Source: Rhizobacter sp. (GTDB taxonomy: Bacteria; Pseudomonadota; Gammaproteobacteria; Burkholderiales; Burkholderiaceae_C). Taken from it: 64,000 nt of DNA. The stretch covers positions 23,975-87,974 of the forward strand of contig JANXWV010000065.1 of the NCBI GenBank assembly GCA_025350965.1, written 5' to 3'. Of the stretch, positions 1 through 8,537 are shown piece after piece (positions within the stretch are counted from its first letter, which is position 1; each line of letters begins with the position of its first letter). Position numbers and translations under genes: made by a program. The notes below the pieces were generated by a model, which did no database searches, was not told the origin of the DNA, and was given only the letters and a program-made list of their open reading frames with translations.

Positions 1-1
1 G

Positions 2-58
2 CGGCGCATCATCAACATGACGGCGCTGACCGTCGCAGACGCGAATGCGGCCCGCTGA
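2..58 (+). CDS. C-terminal end of a truncated CDS (left window edge)
   Basis: Reading from base 2, 18 sense codons run to a TGA at 56-58, ending in the residues TVADANAAR. Third codon positions are G/C-rich like the real genes nearby, which suggests the tail of a gene entering from the left. Too little is present to name a product. The 237 bases after it hold no ORF that I can support; a TTGACA-like hexamer sits at 180-185, but no convincing -10 partner follows it. Confidence 0.35.
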   Translation, partial: RRIINMTALTVADANAAR

Positions 59-295
59 AACCCGCGACCCAGCAGCAATGACCGGGATAACCCGAAGGCT
101 TTGTGATGGTTCGGTGACACGCCGTTCCAGTGCATTTTGTGGACCGTGACAGGTCAATATTGTTGATTCTCCAAGTGAATTGACAAAAGTGTGTGCAAAC
201 TAACAAACTATCTTGCCTGCCCCAAATTGAGGCAAAGGCTTGAGGTTTTGCCGCGTTCTCGGTACCATCAGGTCATCTGATTTCAGGGATTTCCC

Positions 296-700
296 GTGTT
301 TTTCTCCGGTCGGCCACCCTGGTGGCAAGCTCTGCGCAAGACAGGGTGGGTGGTTTCTCTTGCCGGTGCGTTGCTCGTCACTGGCGCAGTTCAGGCCAGG
401 GGCCCGGTTCCTGGCACGGTGGCGCTCGGTGATTTGCCAGCCGAGGCGCAGGCGACGCACAAGATGGTCATCGCCGGCGGCCCGTTCCCCTACCCCAAGG
501 ATGGCTCGACGTTCGGCAACCGCGAACGCGTGTTGCCCAAACGTGCGCGCGGGTTCTACCGGGAGTACACGGTAGCGACGCCAGGGCTGCGCAATCGGGG
601 TGCACAACGAATCGTTTGTGGCGGTGCACAGGCCCGGCAGCCCGAGGCTTGTTACTACACCGGGGATCACTACATGACATTCAGGCAGATTGCGCCATGA
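296..700 (+). CDS. secreted guanyl-specific ribonuclease (barnase/RNase Sa, N1/T1 family)
   Basis: Predicted extracellular endoribonuclease of the microbial N1/T1 family, cutting RNA after guanosine. It has 134 residues with an N-terminal signal peptide (hydrophobic stretch about 18-33, likely cleavage after VQA near 34). The mature part carries the family core: GGPFPYPKDG (61-70), then YREYTVATPG with the general base Glu90, Arg101 eleven residues later as in RNase Sa, and the catalytic His125 in GDHYMTF. The GTG start at 296 follows AGGGA (285-289) at suitable spacing. The barstar-like inhibitor gene begins 82 bases downstream on the same strand, which matches enzyme/inhibitor pairing. It could act as a secreted nuclease for competition or for nutrient use; the sequence does not decide. 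Confidence 0.88.
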   Translation: MFFSGRPPWWQALRKTGWVVSLAGALLVTGAVQARGPVPGTVALGDLPAEAQATHKMVIAGGPFPYPKDGSTFGNRERVLPKRARGFYREYTVATPGLRNRGAQRIVCGGAQARQPEACYYTGDHYMTFRQIAP

Positions 701-782
701 GCGCGACCGGTGCCACGAAGGCTACGAACGCCGACAAGCGTTGTTTTGATTTTGTTTTCTTGATTCGAGGAGGAACGTGACC

Positions 783-1178
783 ATGCTGTTGCAGACAGTC
801 CGTCCAAACATTGTTCAATCGATCCGCGCCTTTCGCGTGGAGGATCTGATGCAGGCCGCGCAAAGCGCGAGCCAGCATTTCCTCTACGTGAACTTGACGG
901 CGGCCCAATCCAAGCAAGACGTTCTCGACGCCATCGCGCAGGCCTTTATGTTCCCTGCGCATTTTGGCAAAAACCTCGATGCGCTCTTCGACTGCATGAC
1001 CGATCTGGTCCACAAGGCCGGCTCCCAGCCCGGCTTCGTGGTCGTGCTCGAGCAGTTGCCCGACAACCCGCGTTTCGACCGTGAGGCACGTGAGCAGTTG
1101 CTCGACGTGTTCCGAGACGCTGCCGACTTCTGGGGGGAACGAAAGATACCCTTCAGGTGCTTCTATTCTTTTCAGTAG
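783..1178 (+). CDS. barstar-family ribonuclease inhibitor
   Basis: Cytoplasmic inhibitor predicted to neutralise the RNase encoded just upstream. It has 131 residues, with the barstar core FGKNLDALFDCMTD at 61-74. Asp66 and Asp70 correspond to the two barstar acidic residues (Asp35/Asp39) that plug the barnase active site. There is no signal peptide. Barstar itself is about 90 residues; this protein has an N-terminal extension of about 30 residues. I chose ATG 783 over GTG 777 because AGGAGG (768-773) is 9 bases from the ATG but only 3 from the GTG. The stop codon overlaps a 13-bp hairpin. Confidence 0.88.
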   Translation: MLLQTVRPNIVQSIRAFRVEDLMQAAQSASQHFLYVNLTAAQSKQDVLDAIAQAFMFPAHFGKNLDALFDCMTDLVHKAGSQPGFVVVLEQLPDNPRFDREAREQLLDVFRDAADFWGERKIPFRCFYSFQ

Positions 1179-1214
1179 CCCGCTCCCAAGAATCAGGGTC
1201 ATGGGAGCGGGCTA
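1176..1214 (+). terminator. 13-bp hairpin overlapping the barstar stop codon
   Basis: TAGCCCGCTCCCA (1176-1188) pairs perfectly with TGGGAGCGGGCTA (1202-1214) around a 13-base loop. The left arm contains the TAG stop of the barstar gene. No T-run follows, so intrinsic termination is uncertain; it may instead protect the 3' end of the RNase/inhibitor mRNA. Confidence 0.5.
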
Positions 1215-1219
1215 CGGAT

Positions 1220-1348
1220 GTGGCCCCCAGCGTTGCAGACAAGCCGGCCAAGCCGGCACCGAAGTCTGCCGCCAGCAACACCTTCGGCATGAACATGCCG
1301 TTGATGAGCAGTGCGTTCGATACCGCCATGTGGCTGAACGCAGCCTGA
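1220..1348 (+). pseudogene. short frame with coding-like composition, possible 3' remnant
   Basis: A frame open from 1157 ends at TGA 1346-1348; from a GTG at 1220 it would give 42 residues ending in FDTAMWLNAA. Codons from about 1215 look coding-like (ADKPAKPAPKSAAS, then FGMNMPLMSSAF), and the frame is followed by a strong hairpin at 1381-1421, as expected at a gene end. I recognise no family. It could be a small protein, the surviving 3' end of a decayed gene, or chance. Confidence 0.25.
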
Positions 1349-1380
1349 TCGGCTGACGACACCCACTGATCGACTGCCAA

Positions 1381-1421
1381 CCGCCCGTGCGCGGGGCCTG
1401 CAAGGCCCGGCGCACGGGCGG
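1381..1421. terminator. strong GC-rich hairpin, probable bidirectional terminator
   Basis: CCGCCCGTGCGC (1381-1392) pairs with GCGCACGGGCGG (1410-1421); inside, GGGCC pairs with GGCCC, giving a nearly continuous stem. It lies between the plus-strand genes to the left and the minus-strand ksgA stop at 1448, so it can serve both. Only a short T-run (1423-1425) follows on the plus strand. Confidence 0.6.
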
Positions 1422-1447
1422 GTTTACGTCTGCTTCTACGTCTACCT

Positions 1448-2221
1448 CTACGCCTGCGGTTTGACGGCAGCTGCCAGTGCCAGGTACTCGTGCACCGGCA
1501 CTTCTTCAGCGCGGCGCTGAACGTCGAAGGCTCCGGAATGGTGGCGCTCTTCGAGCCAGCGGCCGAGCGTGTGGCGCAGGAGCTTGCGCCGCTGCGAGAA
1601 CGCAACGCGAACGAGCTCTTCCAGCAACAGCGGGTCGACTGCCGGCACACCGGCGGTCGGCAACGGCAGCATCCGCACAACGGCTGAATCGACCCGCGGC
1701 GGCGGCTCGAATGCCTCGGGCGGCACGTCGATGACGGCCTCGATGTCATAGCGCCACTGCAGCATCACGCTCAGGCGGCCGTAGGCCTTGCCGCCCGGCA
1801 CAGCGGCCATGCGCTCGACCACTTCCTTTTGCAGCATGAAGTGCTGGTCGACCACATGCGCAACCGCGCCGAGCAGGTGAAACAGGATGGGCGTCGAGAT
1901 GTTGTAGGGCAGGTTGCCCACCACGCGCAGCCGCTGGCCTTTCTGCGCGGCGAGCGCGCCGAAGTCGACATTCAATACATCGGCCTCGATCACGTGCAGC
2001 GCCGTGCGCTGGCGCAGCCGCTGCGCCAGGTCTCGATCAAGCTCGATCACCGTCAGTTGCCCGCAGCGCGCGACCAGCGGGTCGGTCATCGCACCCAGGC
2101 CCGGGCCGATCTCGACGAGGGCTTCGCCTGGCTTCGGGTCGATGGCGTCGATGATCGCGTCGATCACCGAGCCGTCGGTCAGGAAGTGTTGCCCGAAACG
2201 CTTGCGGGCCTGGTGTTTCAC
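1448..2221 (-). CDS. rsmA: 16S rRNA dimethyladenosine transferase RsmA (KsgA)
   Basis: Dimethylates two adjacent adenosines in the 3' helix of 16S rRNA during small-subunit maturation, using S-adenosylmethionine. It has 257 residues, a usual length. Visible motifs are [10 protein letters not shown] at the N terminus (7-16), the SAM-binding [10 protein letters not shown] (37-46), the acidic ribose-binding ELD (60-62) and the target-base motif NLPYNIS (103-109). It is the last gene of a minus-strand block with surA (12-base gap) and lptD. In E. coli pdxA lies between surA and rsmA; it is absent here. Confidence 0.96.
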   Translation of the reverse strand: MKHQARKRFGQHFLTDGSVIDAIIDAIDPKPGEALVEIGPGLGAMTDPLVARCGQLTVIELDRDLAQRLRQRTALHVIEADVLNVDFGALAAQKGQRLRVVGNLPYNISTPILFHLLGAVAHVVDQHFMLQKEVVERMAAVPGGKAYGRLSVMLQWRYDIEAVIDVPPEAFEPPPRVDSAVVRMLPLPTAGVPAVDPLLLEELVRVAFSQRRKLLRHTLGRWLEERHHSGAFDVQRRAEEVPVHEYLALAAAVKPQA

Positions 2222-2233
2222 GGGCGGCGCCGG

Positions 2234-3631
2234 TCAGACCGGCGGCTCGCGCATCTCGACATAAGCGCGGCCGCGCAGGTCGCGGATCCACTCAAGGTAG
2301 GCGTCTTCGAACTTCTGTTCGCGCAGCACGTTGCGCGCCTGTTCGCGCTGCTGCTTGATGTCTTGCGCAATCTGTCTGCGCTCCAGCACCTGGATCAGGT
2401 GCACGCCGAAACGCGACACCAGCGGCTCTGACAGGCCGCCCAGCGGCAACCCGTTCATGGTCTCTTCGAACTCGGGCACGAAGGTGCCTGGCGACGCCCA
2501 GCCGAGTTCGCCGCCTTGCGCGGCAGAACCATCCTCGGAGTTGTCACGTGCCAATTGCTCGAACGATTTCGCACCGCTCTGGATACTGCGTTTGAACTCG
2601 GCCAATCGGCGCGACGCCGCGTCGGCCGACAACTGCGGCGACACCCGCAGCAGGATATGCCGGGCACGCGTTTGCTGCACCGTGAACGCGCCGCCACTCT
2701 GGCGCTCGACCAGCTTGAGCACATGGAACCCCGCGCCGCTGCGCAGCGGGGCCGGCGCGACGTCGCCGTCCTTCAGCAGCTTCACGCCGTCGACGAACAG
2801 GTCCGGCAGGCGGTCGGCAGGGCGCAGGCCGATCACGCCACCCTGGGCCTTGTTGCCGTCCTCGGACATCTCGCGCGACACCGCCTCGAACGACTCGCCG
2901 GCCTTGACCCGCGCCAGCGCCGCTTCAGCGCGCTTCTGGCGCTGTTGCACCACCTCGATGGTCGCGCCGTCGGGCACGGTCACAAGGATCTGCGCGATGT
3001 TCAATTGCACTGCATTGCCGGCTGCAGCGCGGCGCTTATCGAGCAAGACATCGACCTCCTCGTTGCCGATGCGGATGCGCGCATTGACCTCGCGCTCACG
3101 CACTCGCTCGGTCAGCAACTGGTCGCGCACGTTGTTGCGGAAGGTGTTGTACGCAATGCCTTGCTGTTGCAGCCGCGCGCGCAGCTGCGGCAGCGTCATC
3201 TGGTTCTGCAGCGCCACGTTGCCCACCGCGCGGTCGAGTTCGGCATCGTCGACCTTGGGGCCGTTCTCGCGCGCGTTGGTGATCTGCACGCGCTCGTCGA
3301 TGAGCTGGTCGAGCACTTGCTTGCGCAGCTCGGTGGTCGGTGGCAGCTGCGTCTTCGAGCGCGTGGCGTCTTCGCGGACGCGTGCCAAGCGCTGCTCGAC
3401 CTCGGCATTCGTGACCAGCTCCTGGTTGACCACCGCGACGATGAAGTCGGCCATGCGTGGCGGCGCAGTGCGCGCCGGCGTTTGCGCCAGCGCGGCCGGC
3501 ACCGCCGCACCGAGCACCAACGCGCACAGCGCCATTTGCAGTGGAGTCTGTAGTCGGGTCTGCAGTTGGGTGCGCAGGCGGCTGTGCAAGCGGGCAGCCC
3601 AGCGGCGGGAATGAAGCAAGGAATCAGTCAT
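2234..3631 (-). CDS. surA: periplasmic chaperone/peptidyl-prolyl isomerase SurA
   Basis: Periplasmic chaperone that escorts unfolded outer-membrane proteins, including LptD, to the BAM complex. It has 465 residues: an N-terminal chaperone domain (about 60-200) followed by two parvulin-type PPIase domains (about 200-300 and 312-410; the second contains ARHILLRVSPQLS and GGELGWASPG). The listed start gives a long, repetitive pre-sequence (RLRTQLQTRLQTPLQ) before the hydrophobic signal core MALCALVLGAAVPAALA, so translation may start later, at that Met (residue 33). Its first 8 bases overlap the 3' end of lptD, which implies translational coupling. Confidence 0.95.
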   Translation of the reverse strand: MTDSLLHSRRWAARLHSRLRTQLQTRLQTPLQMALCALVLGAAVPAALAQTPARTAPPRMADFIVAVVNQELVTNAEVEQRLARVREDATRSKTQLPPTTELRKQVLDQLIDERVQITNARENGPKVDDAELDRAVGNVALQNQMTLPQLRARLQQQGIAYNTFRNNVRDQLLTERVREREVNARIRIGNEEVDVLLDKRRAAAGNAVQLNIAQILVTVPDGATIEVVQQRQKRAEAALARVKAGESFEAVSREMSEDGNKAQGGVIGLRPADRLPDLFVDGVKLLKDGDVAPAPLRSGAGFHVLKLVERQSGGAFTVQQTRARHILLRVSPQLSADAASRRLAEFKRSIQSGAKSFEQLARDNSEDGSAAQGGELGWASPGTFVPEFEETMNGLPLGGLSEPLVSRFGVHLIQVLERRQIAQDIKQQREQARNVLREQKFEDAYLEWIRDLRGRAYVEMREPPV

Positions 3632-6095
3632 AGGTGCTCAGCGGTTGGGCCGGTGCACGGTCTTCGCGCAGCAGCTTGTAGCCCGGGATATTGTCCTTCA
3701 AGACCTGCAGCGGGTTGGTGCCCAGCTTGGACAGGCCGACAAGCTCGAGTTGCAGCAGCAGGCGCGTCGTGGCCTCGCTGCGGCTGGTCGAAGAACGGGT
3801 GGCGACGATGCGCCCGATCCAGCAGCCGGCGTCGTACTCGAACCCGGCCACCGCGTCGGTGAAACGGCTCTCGAGCGTGCTGTAGTTGACCCGACCGACC
3901 GCGTACCAGCTGCCGTTGCAGCTGGCCCCTGCACTGCCCTCGGTCAGGCGGCGCGCGGCGCGCCCGGGCTCGGGCTGCGGCCCGTAGATCGGCCATTGCC
4001 AGGCGAACTCGACCTGCTCGCTCAAACCCCGTGTCGAGCGGTATGTGGCACTGACGGTGCGGTACGGGCCGGGCGAGTAGCGTGCCCCCACCACCGAGCG
4101 CGTGAGGCGCCGGATGTCCGGGCTGTACTGCAGCGAGGCGTCGAGCGTCCAGCTCGGCACCAGCGTGGTCGAGCCGAGCAGCAGCAGGTCGGAAAAGCGC
4201 CGCGTCAGCGGCGCTCCGTCGGGCGTGACGCGCTGGTCGCGGAACAGGTAGCGCTGCGCCAGGCCGAGGCGCAAGGCTTCGGCGCCGGTGTCGGGGTCGA
4301 GCACGCGGGTCGTCAGGCCGGCCGTGACCTGGTGCGCATCGGACACGCGGTCGATGCCCGAGAACGCGTTGTCGCTGAAGATCGAATCGACGTTGAAGTC
4401 TTTCGACGATGCATCGAAATTGGGCAGGTTGCTCTGGTCGCGGAACGGCGTGTTGACGTACAGCAGGCGCGGCTCCAGTGTCTGGCGCACGGACCGCCCG
4501 AAGAACGTGGTGTCGCGCTCGAAGGCCCAGGCGCTGTCGAGGCTGAGGATCGGGATCACGCGCGAGGGGCTGCGCGGGAGGCCGGCGGCCACGGCGTTGC
4601 TGTCGAGCGAATACGCGGCGGCGTTGAGCGCGAGCTTCGGTATGACGCTCCAACCGGGCGTCACGAACGGCCGGCTGACGCTGCCGAGCGCATGCACGCG
4701 CATGCCGGTCGGCCGGGGCGCGTACGTGGGCACGGCAGCACCCAGCACGAGCGGCGGACCGCTCGGGTTCTCGGGGTTGGTAAAGCGGTTGAACTCGGTT
4801 TCCAGATTCAGCTCGAAGCCCGATCCGGCCCGGCCCTCGAAACGTGCGCCGATCTGCGGCATGCGCTCGTAAGGCGCCTCGATGCGCGTCGTGGGGTCGG
4901 CGGTTTGCAGCACCTGCCAGCGCTGCACACGGGCGTAACCGGTCCAGCTGCCGAAGTTCGTGCCGAACGGCCGGGTGACTTGCAGGTCGGTCGCGAGCAG
5001 TCGCGGTGTCAGCGCCGACACGTCGCGCGGGAAGTCTTTCCAGTAGTCGTCGTCCGAGAACTGCAGCGCGCGCAGTTGCACACGCGTGCCGCCTTCGAAC
5101 TCGCTCTCGTGCTGCGCGTTGAGCGCGTACCGCGTGGTGCCGGTCACGCGGTCGTACGGCAGAACGTTGAGTTTCAGTTCGCCGGCGTGACCCGGCTCGA
5201 GGTAGCGGAACTCGCTCTCCAGACCCGGGCCGCGCCGCGTGCTGAGCGACGGCGTGAACGTGGCGTCGCGGTTTGGCGCGATGTTCCAGAAATAGGGCAT
5301 CGAGAACTGCAGGCCGCTCTTGGTGTCGAGCGAAATGCTGGGCGGCAGCCAGCCCGACTTGCGGTCGTCGGTGAGCGGGAAGCTCAGACGCGGCGCGGCG
5401 AGTATGGGCACGCCGTAGAAGCGCAGCACCGCCTTTTCGGCCACGCCCTCGTTCTTCGTGAAGTCGATGCTGACGCGCTCGGTCGAAAGCAGCCACACCG
5501 GCCCGTCGGGACCGTCGTTCGGGCAACTCGTGTACGTGGCACCGAGTGCGACCGAACGCTGCTCGTCGATGAAGTCCACGCGCCTGGCCGAGCCGCCCGC
5601 GCCGGTGCGGCTGAAGTGGTAGACCGGGTTCACGAAGAAGCCCTCGAAACGCTGTACCTTGAGCTGCAGTTCGGGGCCGGTGTAGATGTTGCCGTCGCGG
5701 CTGATCTGGACATGGCCGAGTGCCACGGCCAGGTCGCTCGGCGGGTCGTAGCTCAACCGGTCGGCGCGGATCACCATGCCGCCGCGGCGGAATTCGGCGT
5801 TGCCCTCGGCGGCGAACTCGTGGTCGGGCCGGCCGGTGAGCGTTTGCGCGCGCAGCAAAATGGGCAGCGCGCGCGCCGCCTCGCCGCGCAGCGGCGGTTG
5901 CAACTCCTGCGAGGGTCGCAGCACCACGCCGTCGCCGGGCGCGGCGTCCTGCGCGCGAACGGCCGCGTGCGCGCTGAACAGCAGCGCCACCGCCAGCGGG
6001 ACGATGCGAAGGCGCGGTGGCGTGAGGCGGGCGGGAAGCACCAGAGGACGTGACCGGGGAAGTGAGCGAAAGATGGCGGTTGGCGCGCAGTGCAT
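3624..6095 (-). CDS. lptD: LPS-assembly outer-membrane protein LptD
   Basis: Outer-membrane beta-barrel of the LptDE translocon that inserts lipopolysaccharide into the outer leaflet. It has 823 residues, a normal size. The signal peptide is about residues 28-48 (VPLAVALLFSAHAAVRA). An OstA-type periplasmic beta-jellyroll follows (about 80-200, with RADRLSYDPPSDLAVALG), and the rest is the LptD barrel domain with many alternating aromatic strands. Cysteines near TYTSCPNDGPDG and ASCNGSWYAVG could form the inter-domain disulfides known for this family. It is first in the lptD-surA-rsmA unit and divergent from amgK. Confidence 0.95.
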   Translation of the reverse strand: MHCAPTAIFRSLPRSRPLVLPARLTPPRLRIVPLAVALLFSAHAAVRAQDAAPGDGVVLRPSQELQPPLRGEAARALPILLRAQTLTGRPDHEFAAEGNAEFRRGGMVIRADRLSYDPPSDLAVALGHVQISRDGNIYTGPELQLKVQRFEGFFVNPVYHFSRTGAGGSARRVDFIDEQRSVALGATYTSCPNDGPDGPVWLLSTERVSIDFTKNEGVAEKAVLRFYGVPILAAPRLSFPLTDDRKSGWLPPSISLDTKSGLQFSMPYFWNIAPNRDATFTPSLSTRRGPGLESEFRYLEPGHAGELKLNVLPYDRVTGTTRYALNAQHESEFEGGTRVQLRALQFSDDDYWKDFPRDVSALTPRLLATDLQVTRPFGTNFGSWTGYARVQRWQVLQTADPTTRIEAPYERMPQIGARFEGRAGSGFELNLETEFNRFTNPENPSGPPLVLGAAVPTYAPRPTGMRVHALGSVSRPFVTPGWSVIPKLALNAAAYSLDSNAVAAGLPRSPSRVIPILSLDSAWAFERDTTFFGRSVRQTLEPRLLYVNTPFRDQSNLPNFDASSKDFNVDSIFSDNAFSGIDRVSDAHQVTAGLTTRVLDPDTGAEALRLGLAQRYLFRDQRVTPDGAPLTRRFSDLLLLGSTTLVPSWTLDASLQYSPDIRRLTRSVVGARYSPGPYRTVSATYRSTRGLSEQVEFAWQWPIYGPQPEPGRAARRLTEGSAGASCNGSWYAVGRVNYSTLESRFTDAVAGFEYDAGCWIGRIVATRSSTSRSEATTRLLLQLELVGLSKLGTNPLQVLKDNIPGYKLLREDRAPAQPLSTYD

Positions 6096-6164
6096 TGGCC
6101 AGCGGTGGCGCGCGGGGCTTGCCGCGCAAGCGTCTCGGCGGCCGGCCGCAGGCAGTGCGGTTTG

Positions 6165-6170
6165 TAGAAT
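6165..6170 (+). promoter_or_regulatory. candidate -10 element upstream of amgK
   Basis: TAGAAT (five of six matches to TATAAT) lies in the 136-base gap between the divergent lptD and amgK genes. A start point near 6177 would leave a leader of about 55 bases to the TTG start. No good -35 hexamer is visible 17 bases upstream, so support is weak. Confidence 0.25.
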
Positions 6171-6231
6171 CGATTATCCACGAGGCCCCCGCTGCCCATG
6201 CGTTTGTCGCCCCTGAACCGAGAGCTGCCGC

Positions 6232-7386
6232 TTGAACCCACCCCTCGCCCGAGCCCTGACTGATTCCCCGATGGATTCCCCGCCTGATTCACCTGCTGTT
6301 GCCCCGCTCCTTGCGCCGATTCGCTGGGCCGACAGCGGCCGCGAACAGGCATTCGGCGCCTGGCTCGGCGCCATCGCGGCGCGCCATGCGCTGGCGGCCA
6401 CGACGCTGCGCAGCGCGTCGAGCGACGCGAGCTTTCGGCGCTACTTCCGCATCGACACGGTCAAAGGCGCGGGCAACGGCGCGAGCTTCGTCATCATGGA
6501 CGCCCCGCCGCCCCTCGAAGACGTGCGCCCGTTCGTCACCGTGGCCGGCCTGTTGCAGACGGCCGGGCTGAACGCACCGCAGGTCCTCGAGCAAGACGCC
6601 GAGAGCGGCTTTCTGCTGCTCTCCGACCTCGGCTCGCACCTGTACCTCGATGCACTGAACGAGGCGGTTGCGGCCGGCCGCACCGCGCAGCGTGACGCGC
6701 TGATGCGCGACGCCATCCGCGCCCTCGTGCAGTGGCAGCAGCGCGGTGACGCCAGCGCCCTGCCGCTCTACGACGACGCGCTGCTGCGCCGCGAACTCGC
6801 GCTGTTCCCCGAATGGTGCGTCGCACGCGAGCTGGGCGTGGTGTGGTCGGCCGACGAGCAGGTGACGTGGGTGGCGGCGTGTGACGCGCTCGTCGCCAGT
6901 GCGCTGGCCCAGCCGACCGTTGCGGTGCACCGCGACTACATGCCGCGCAACCTGATGGTGTGCGGGGCGGGCGCAGGCGATGCCGCAAACCCCGGGATCC
7001 TCGACTTTCAAGACGCGGTGCGTGGCCCGATCACCTACGACCTGGCCTCGCTGCTGCGTGACGCATTCATCTCGTGGGAAGAGCCGGACGAGATCGACTG
7101 GGCCGTGCGCTACTGGCAGGCCGCGCGCAAAGCCGGGTTGGCCGTGCCCGACGACTTCGGCGAGTTCTGGCGCCTAGTCGAGTGGATGGGCCTGCAGCGC
7201 CACCTGAAGGTGCTGGGCATCTTCTGCCGCCTGAAACACCGCGACGGCAAGCCGGGGTACAGCGAAGACCTGCCCCGCTTCTTCGGCTACGCGCACAAGG
7301 TGGCGGCTCGCTACAACGCGCTGCGGCCGTTGTCGCGGCTGCTGGAGCCGTTGATGGGCGCCGAGCGCGTGGAGGTGTTCGCTTAA
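6232..7386 (+). CDS. amgK: N-acetylmuramate/N-acetylglucosamine anomeric kinase AmgK-like
   Basis: Aminoglycoside-phosphotransferase-fold kinase predicted to phosphorylate the anomeric carbon of MurNAc and GlcNAc during peptidoglycan recycling. The frame has 384 residues from a TTG start; ATG 6271 would give 371, and neither has a strong ribosome binding site. Visible motifs are SASSDASFRRYFRI (the phosphate-loop region), the Brenner-type HRDYMPRNLMV with catalytic Asp near residue 235, and the Mg-binding LDFQDAVRGPI with Asp258. Divergence from lptD is a familiar context for amgK in proteobacteria. The usual partner murU is not adjacent: the next gene is a convergent LysR regulator whose stop codon shares TTAA with this one. 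Confidence 0.85.
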   Translation: MNPPLARALTDSPMDSPPDSPAVAPLLAPIRWADSGREQAFGAWLGAIAARHALAATTLRSASSDASFRRYFRIDTVKGAGNGASFVIMDAPPPLEDVRPFVTVAGLLQTAGLNAPQVLEQDAESGFLLLSDLGSHLYLDALNEAVAAGRTAQRDALMRDAIRALVQWQQRGDASALPLYDDALLRRELALFPEWCVARELGVVWSADEQVTWVAACDALVASALAQPTVAVHRDYMPRNLMVCGAGAGDAANPGILDFQDAVRGPITYDLASLLRDAFISWEEPDEIDWAVRYWQAARKAGLAVPDDFGEFWRLVEWMGLQRHLKVLGIFCRLKHRDGKPGYSEDLPRFFGYAHKVAARYNALRPLSRLLEPLMGAERVEVFA

Positions 7387-8384
7387 GGCGAGAACGCCAG
7401 CGTCCCCTGCCCCTTGCCGCCCGCCGGCTCGCGCTGGGTTTCGCAACCGGCGGCCAGCAGCCAGGGGTCGCGCTCTTCGCCGCCGAAGGTGGCCACGAGA
7501 AAGTCGACGAACGCGCGGGTGCGGGCCGGCACGTGCTTGCGCGTGGGCATGCCGGCGTACAAGGTGGTGTTCAGCAGGTGCCAGTGCGGCAACACGCGCT
7601 CGAGCGCGTTTTCCAACAACGCGTCTTCGGCCACGAACGACGGCAGCCCGGTGATGCCCATGCCGGCCAGCGCGGCGGCGTAGAGCGTGTCGGTGTGGGT
7701 GGTGCTCAGGGCGGGGCGCGGCGCGGCGATCGTGACACTCTCAGCGGCGGGTTCGCTGCCCTGCGGCCACCCGCCCTTGAAGAACGTCAGCTCACGCAGG
7801 AAGTTCGGCACCATCGCCTCATGCTTCAGCAGGTCGGTCGGGTGCTCGGGGCGGCCATGCCGGTCCAGGTACTCGGGTGACGCGCAGGCGATCACCTCGG
7901 AGCGCGCCAGCCGCCGCGCCACGAAGCTGCCATCGAGCGGGCGCCGACCCTCGGTGATGATGCTGATGTCGAAGTTCTCGTCCACCGTTTCCACCGGCCC
8001 GGGCACTGACAGCTCGACCGTGACCTGCGGGTACAGCACGCGGAACTTGGGCAGGTGCTTGGCCAGCTGGTGCACGGCAAAGGCCGGCGAACACAACACG
8101 CGCAAGTGGCCGCGTGGCTGCGCAGTCGAGGCGGTGGCCAGGGCCTCGGCCTCGTCGACCTCGGTCAGGATGTGGCGCACACGGTCGAGGTACAGCTCGC
8201 CGGTGTCGGTCAGCGCCAGGCGCCGCGTGGTGCGGTTGATGAGCCTCGCGCCGAGGTGCTCTTCCAGGTCGGCGACCAAGCGCGTCACGACCGCAGGCGA
8301 CAGGTTCAGTTGACGCGCGGCGCGCGCGAAGCTGCCCTCTTCGATCACGCGGGTGAACACGCGCATGGAGTGCAGGCGGTCCAT
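7383..8384 (-). CDS. LysR-family transcriptional regulator
   Basis: DNA-binding regulator of 333 residues. The N-terminal winged helix-turn-helix spans about 1-60 (MRVFTRVIEEGSFARAARQL, then SPAVVTRLVADLEEHLG). A periplasmic-binding-protein-like effector domain follows (about 90-300). The form resembles the CrgA/DsdC-like subgroup common in Burkholderiales. It is divergent from the DUF4148 gene, with a T-N11-A palindrome in the gap that suits autoregulation. The C terminus has a short tail unlike the core (PAGGKGQGTLAFSP). The target pathway cannot be read from the neighbours. Confidence 0.9.
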   Translation of the reverse strand: MDRLHSMRVFTRVIEEGSFARAARQLNLSPAVVTRLVADLEEHLGARLINRTTRRLALTDTGELYLDRVRHILTEVDEAEALATASTAQPRGHLRVLCSPAFAVHQLAKHLPKFRVLYPQVTVELSVPGPVETVDENFDISIITEGRRPLDGSFVARRLARSEVIACASPEYLDRHGRPEHPTDLLKHEAMVPNFLRELTFFKGGWPQGSEPAAESVTIAAPRPALSTTHTDTLYAAALAGMGITGLPSFVAEDALLENALERVLPHWHLLNTTLYAGMPTRKHVPARTRAFVDFLVATFGGEERDPWLLAAGCETQREPAGGKGQGTLAFSP

Positions 8385-8442
8385 GTTTCAAGCCCTGGTT
8401 TGTTTCTATTTCAGCAATACGCAATTGAACCATAGCTTCTTT

Positions 8443-8459
8443 ATTGATAGACGAGCAAT
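8443..8459. promoter_or_regulatory. candidate LysR-type binding site (T-N11-A)
   Basis: ATTG-N9-CAAT is a perfect inverted repeat that satisfies the LysR T-N11-A rule. It sits in the 153-base gap between the LysR gene (start 8384) and the DUF4148 gene (start 8538). A second CAAT/ATTG arrangement lies nearby, at about 8415-8426. The assignment is by pattern only. Confidence 0.4.
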
Positions 8460-8537
8460 GCCTACAGTTCAACCCATCGATACGCCACCGCACCTTCTGT
8501 TGGATGCGACGTGCCGAATGAACCGAAGGAAATCACC

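Noticed and set aside
3645..6053. Long open frame on the plus strand opposite lptD
   Set aside because: Reading it gives Arg/Gly/Ala/Val-rich protein with no domain; high third-position GC in lptD leaves the opposite frame open. lptD itself has full family features.
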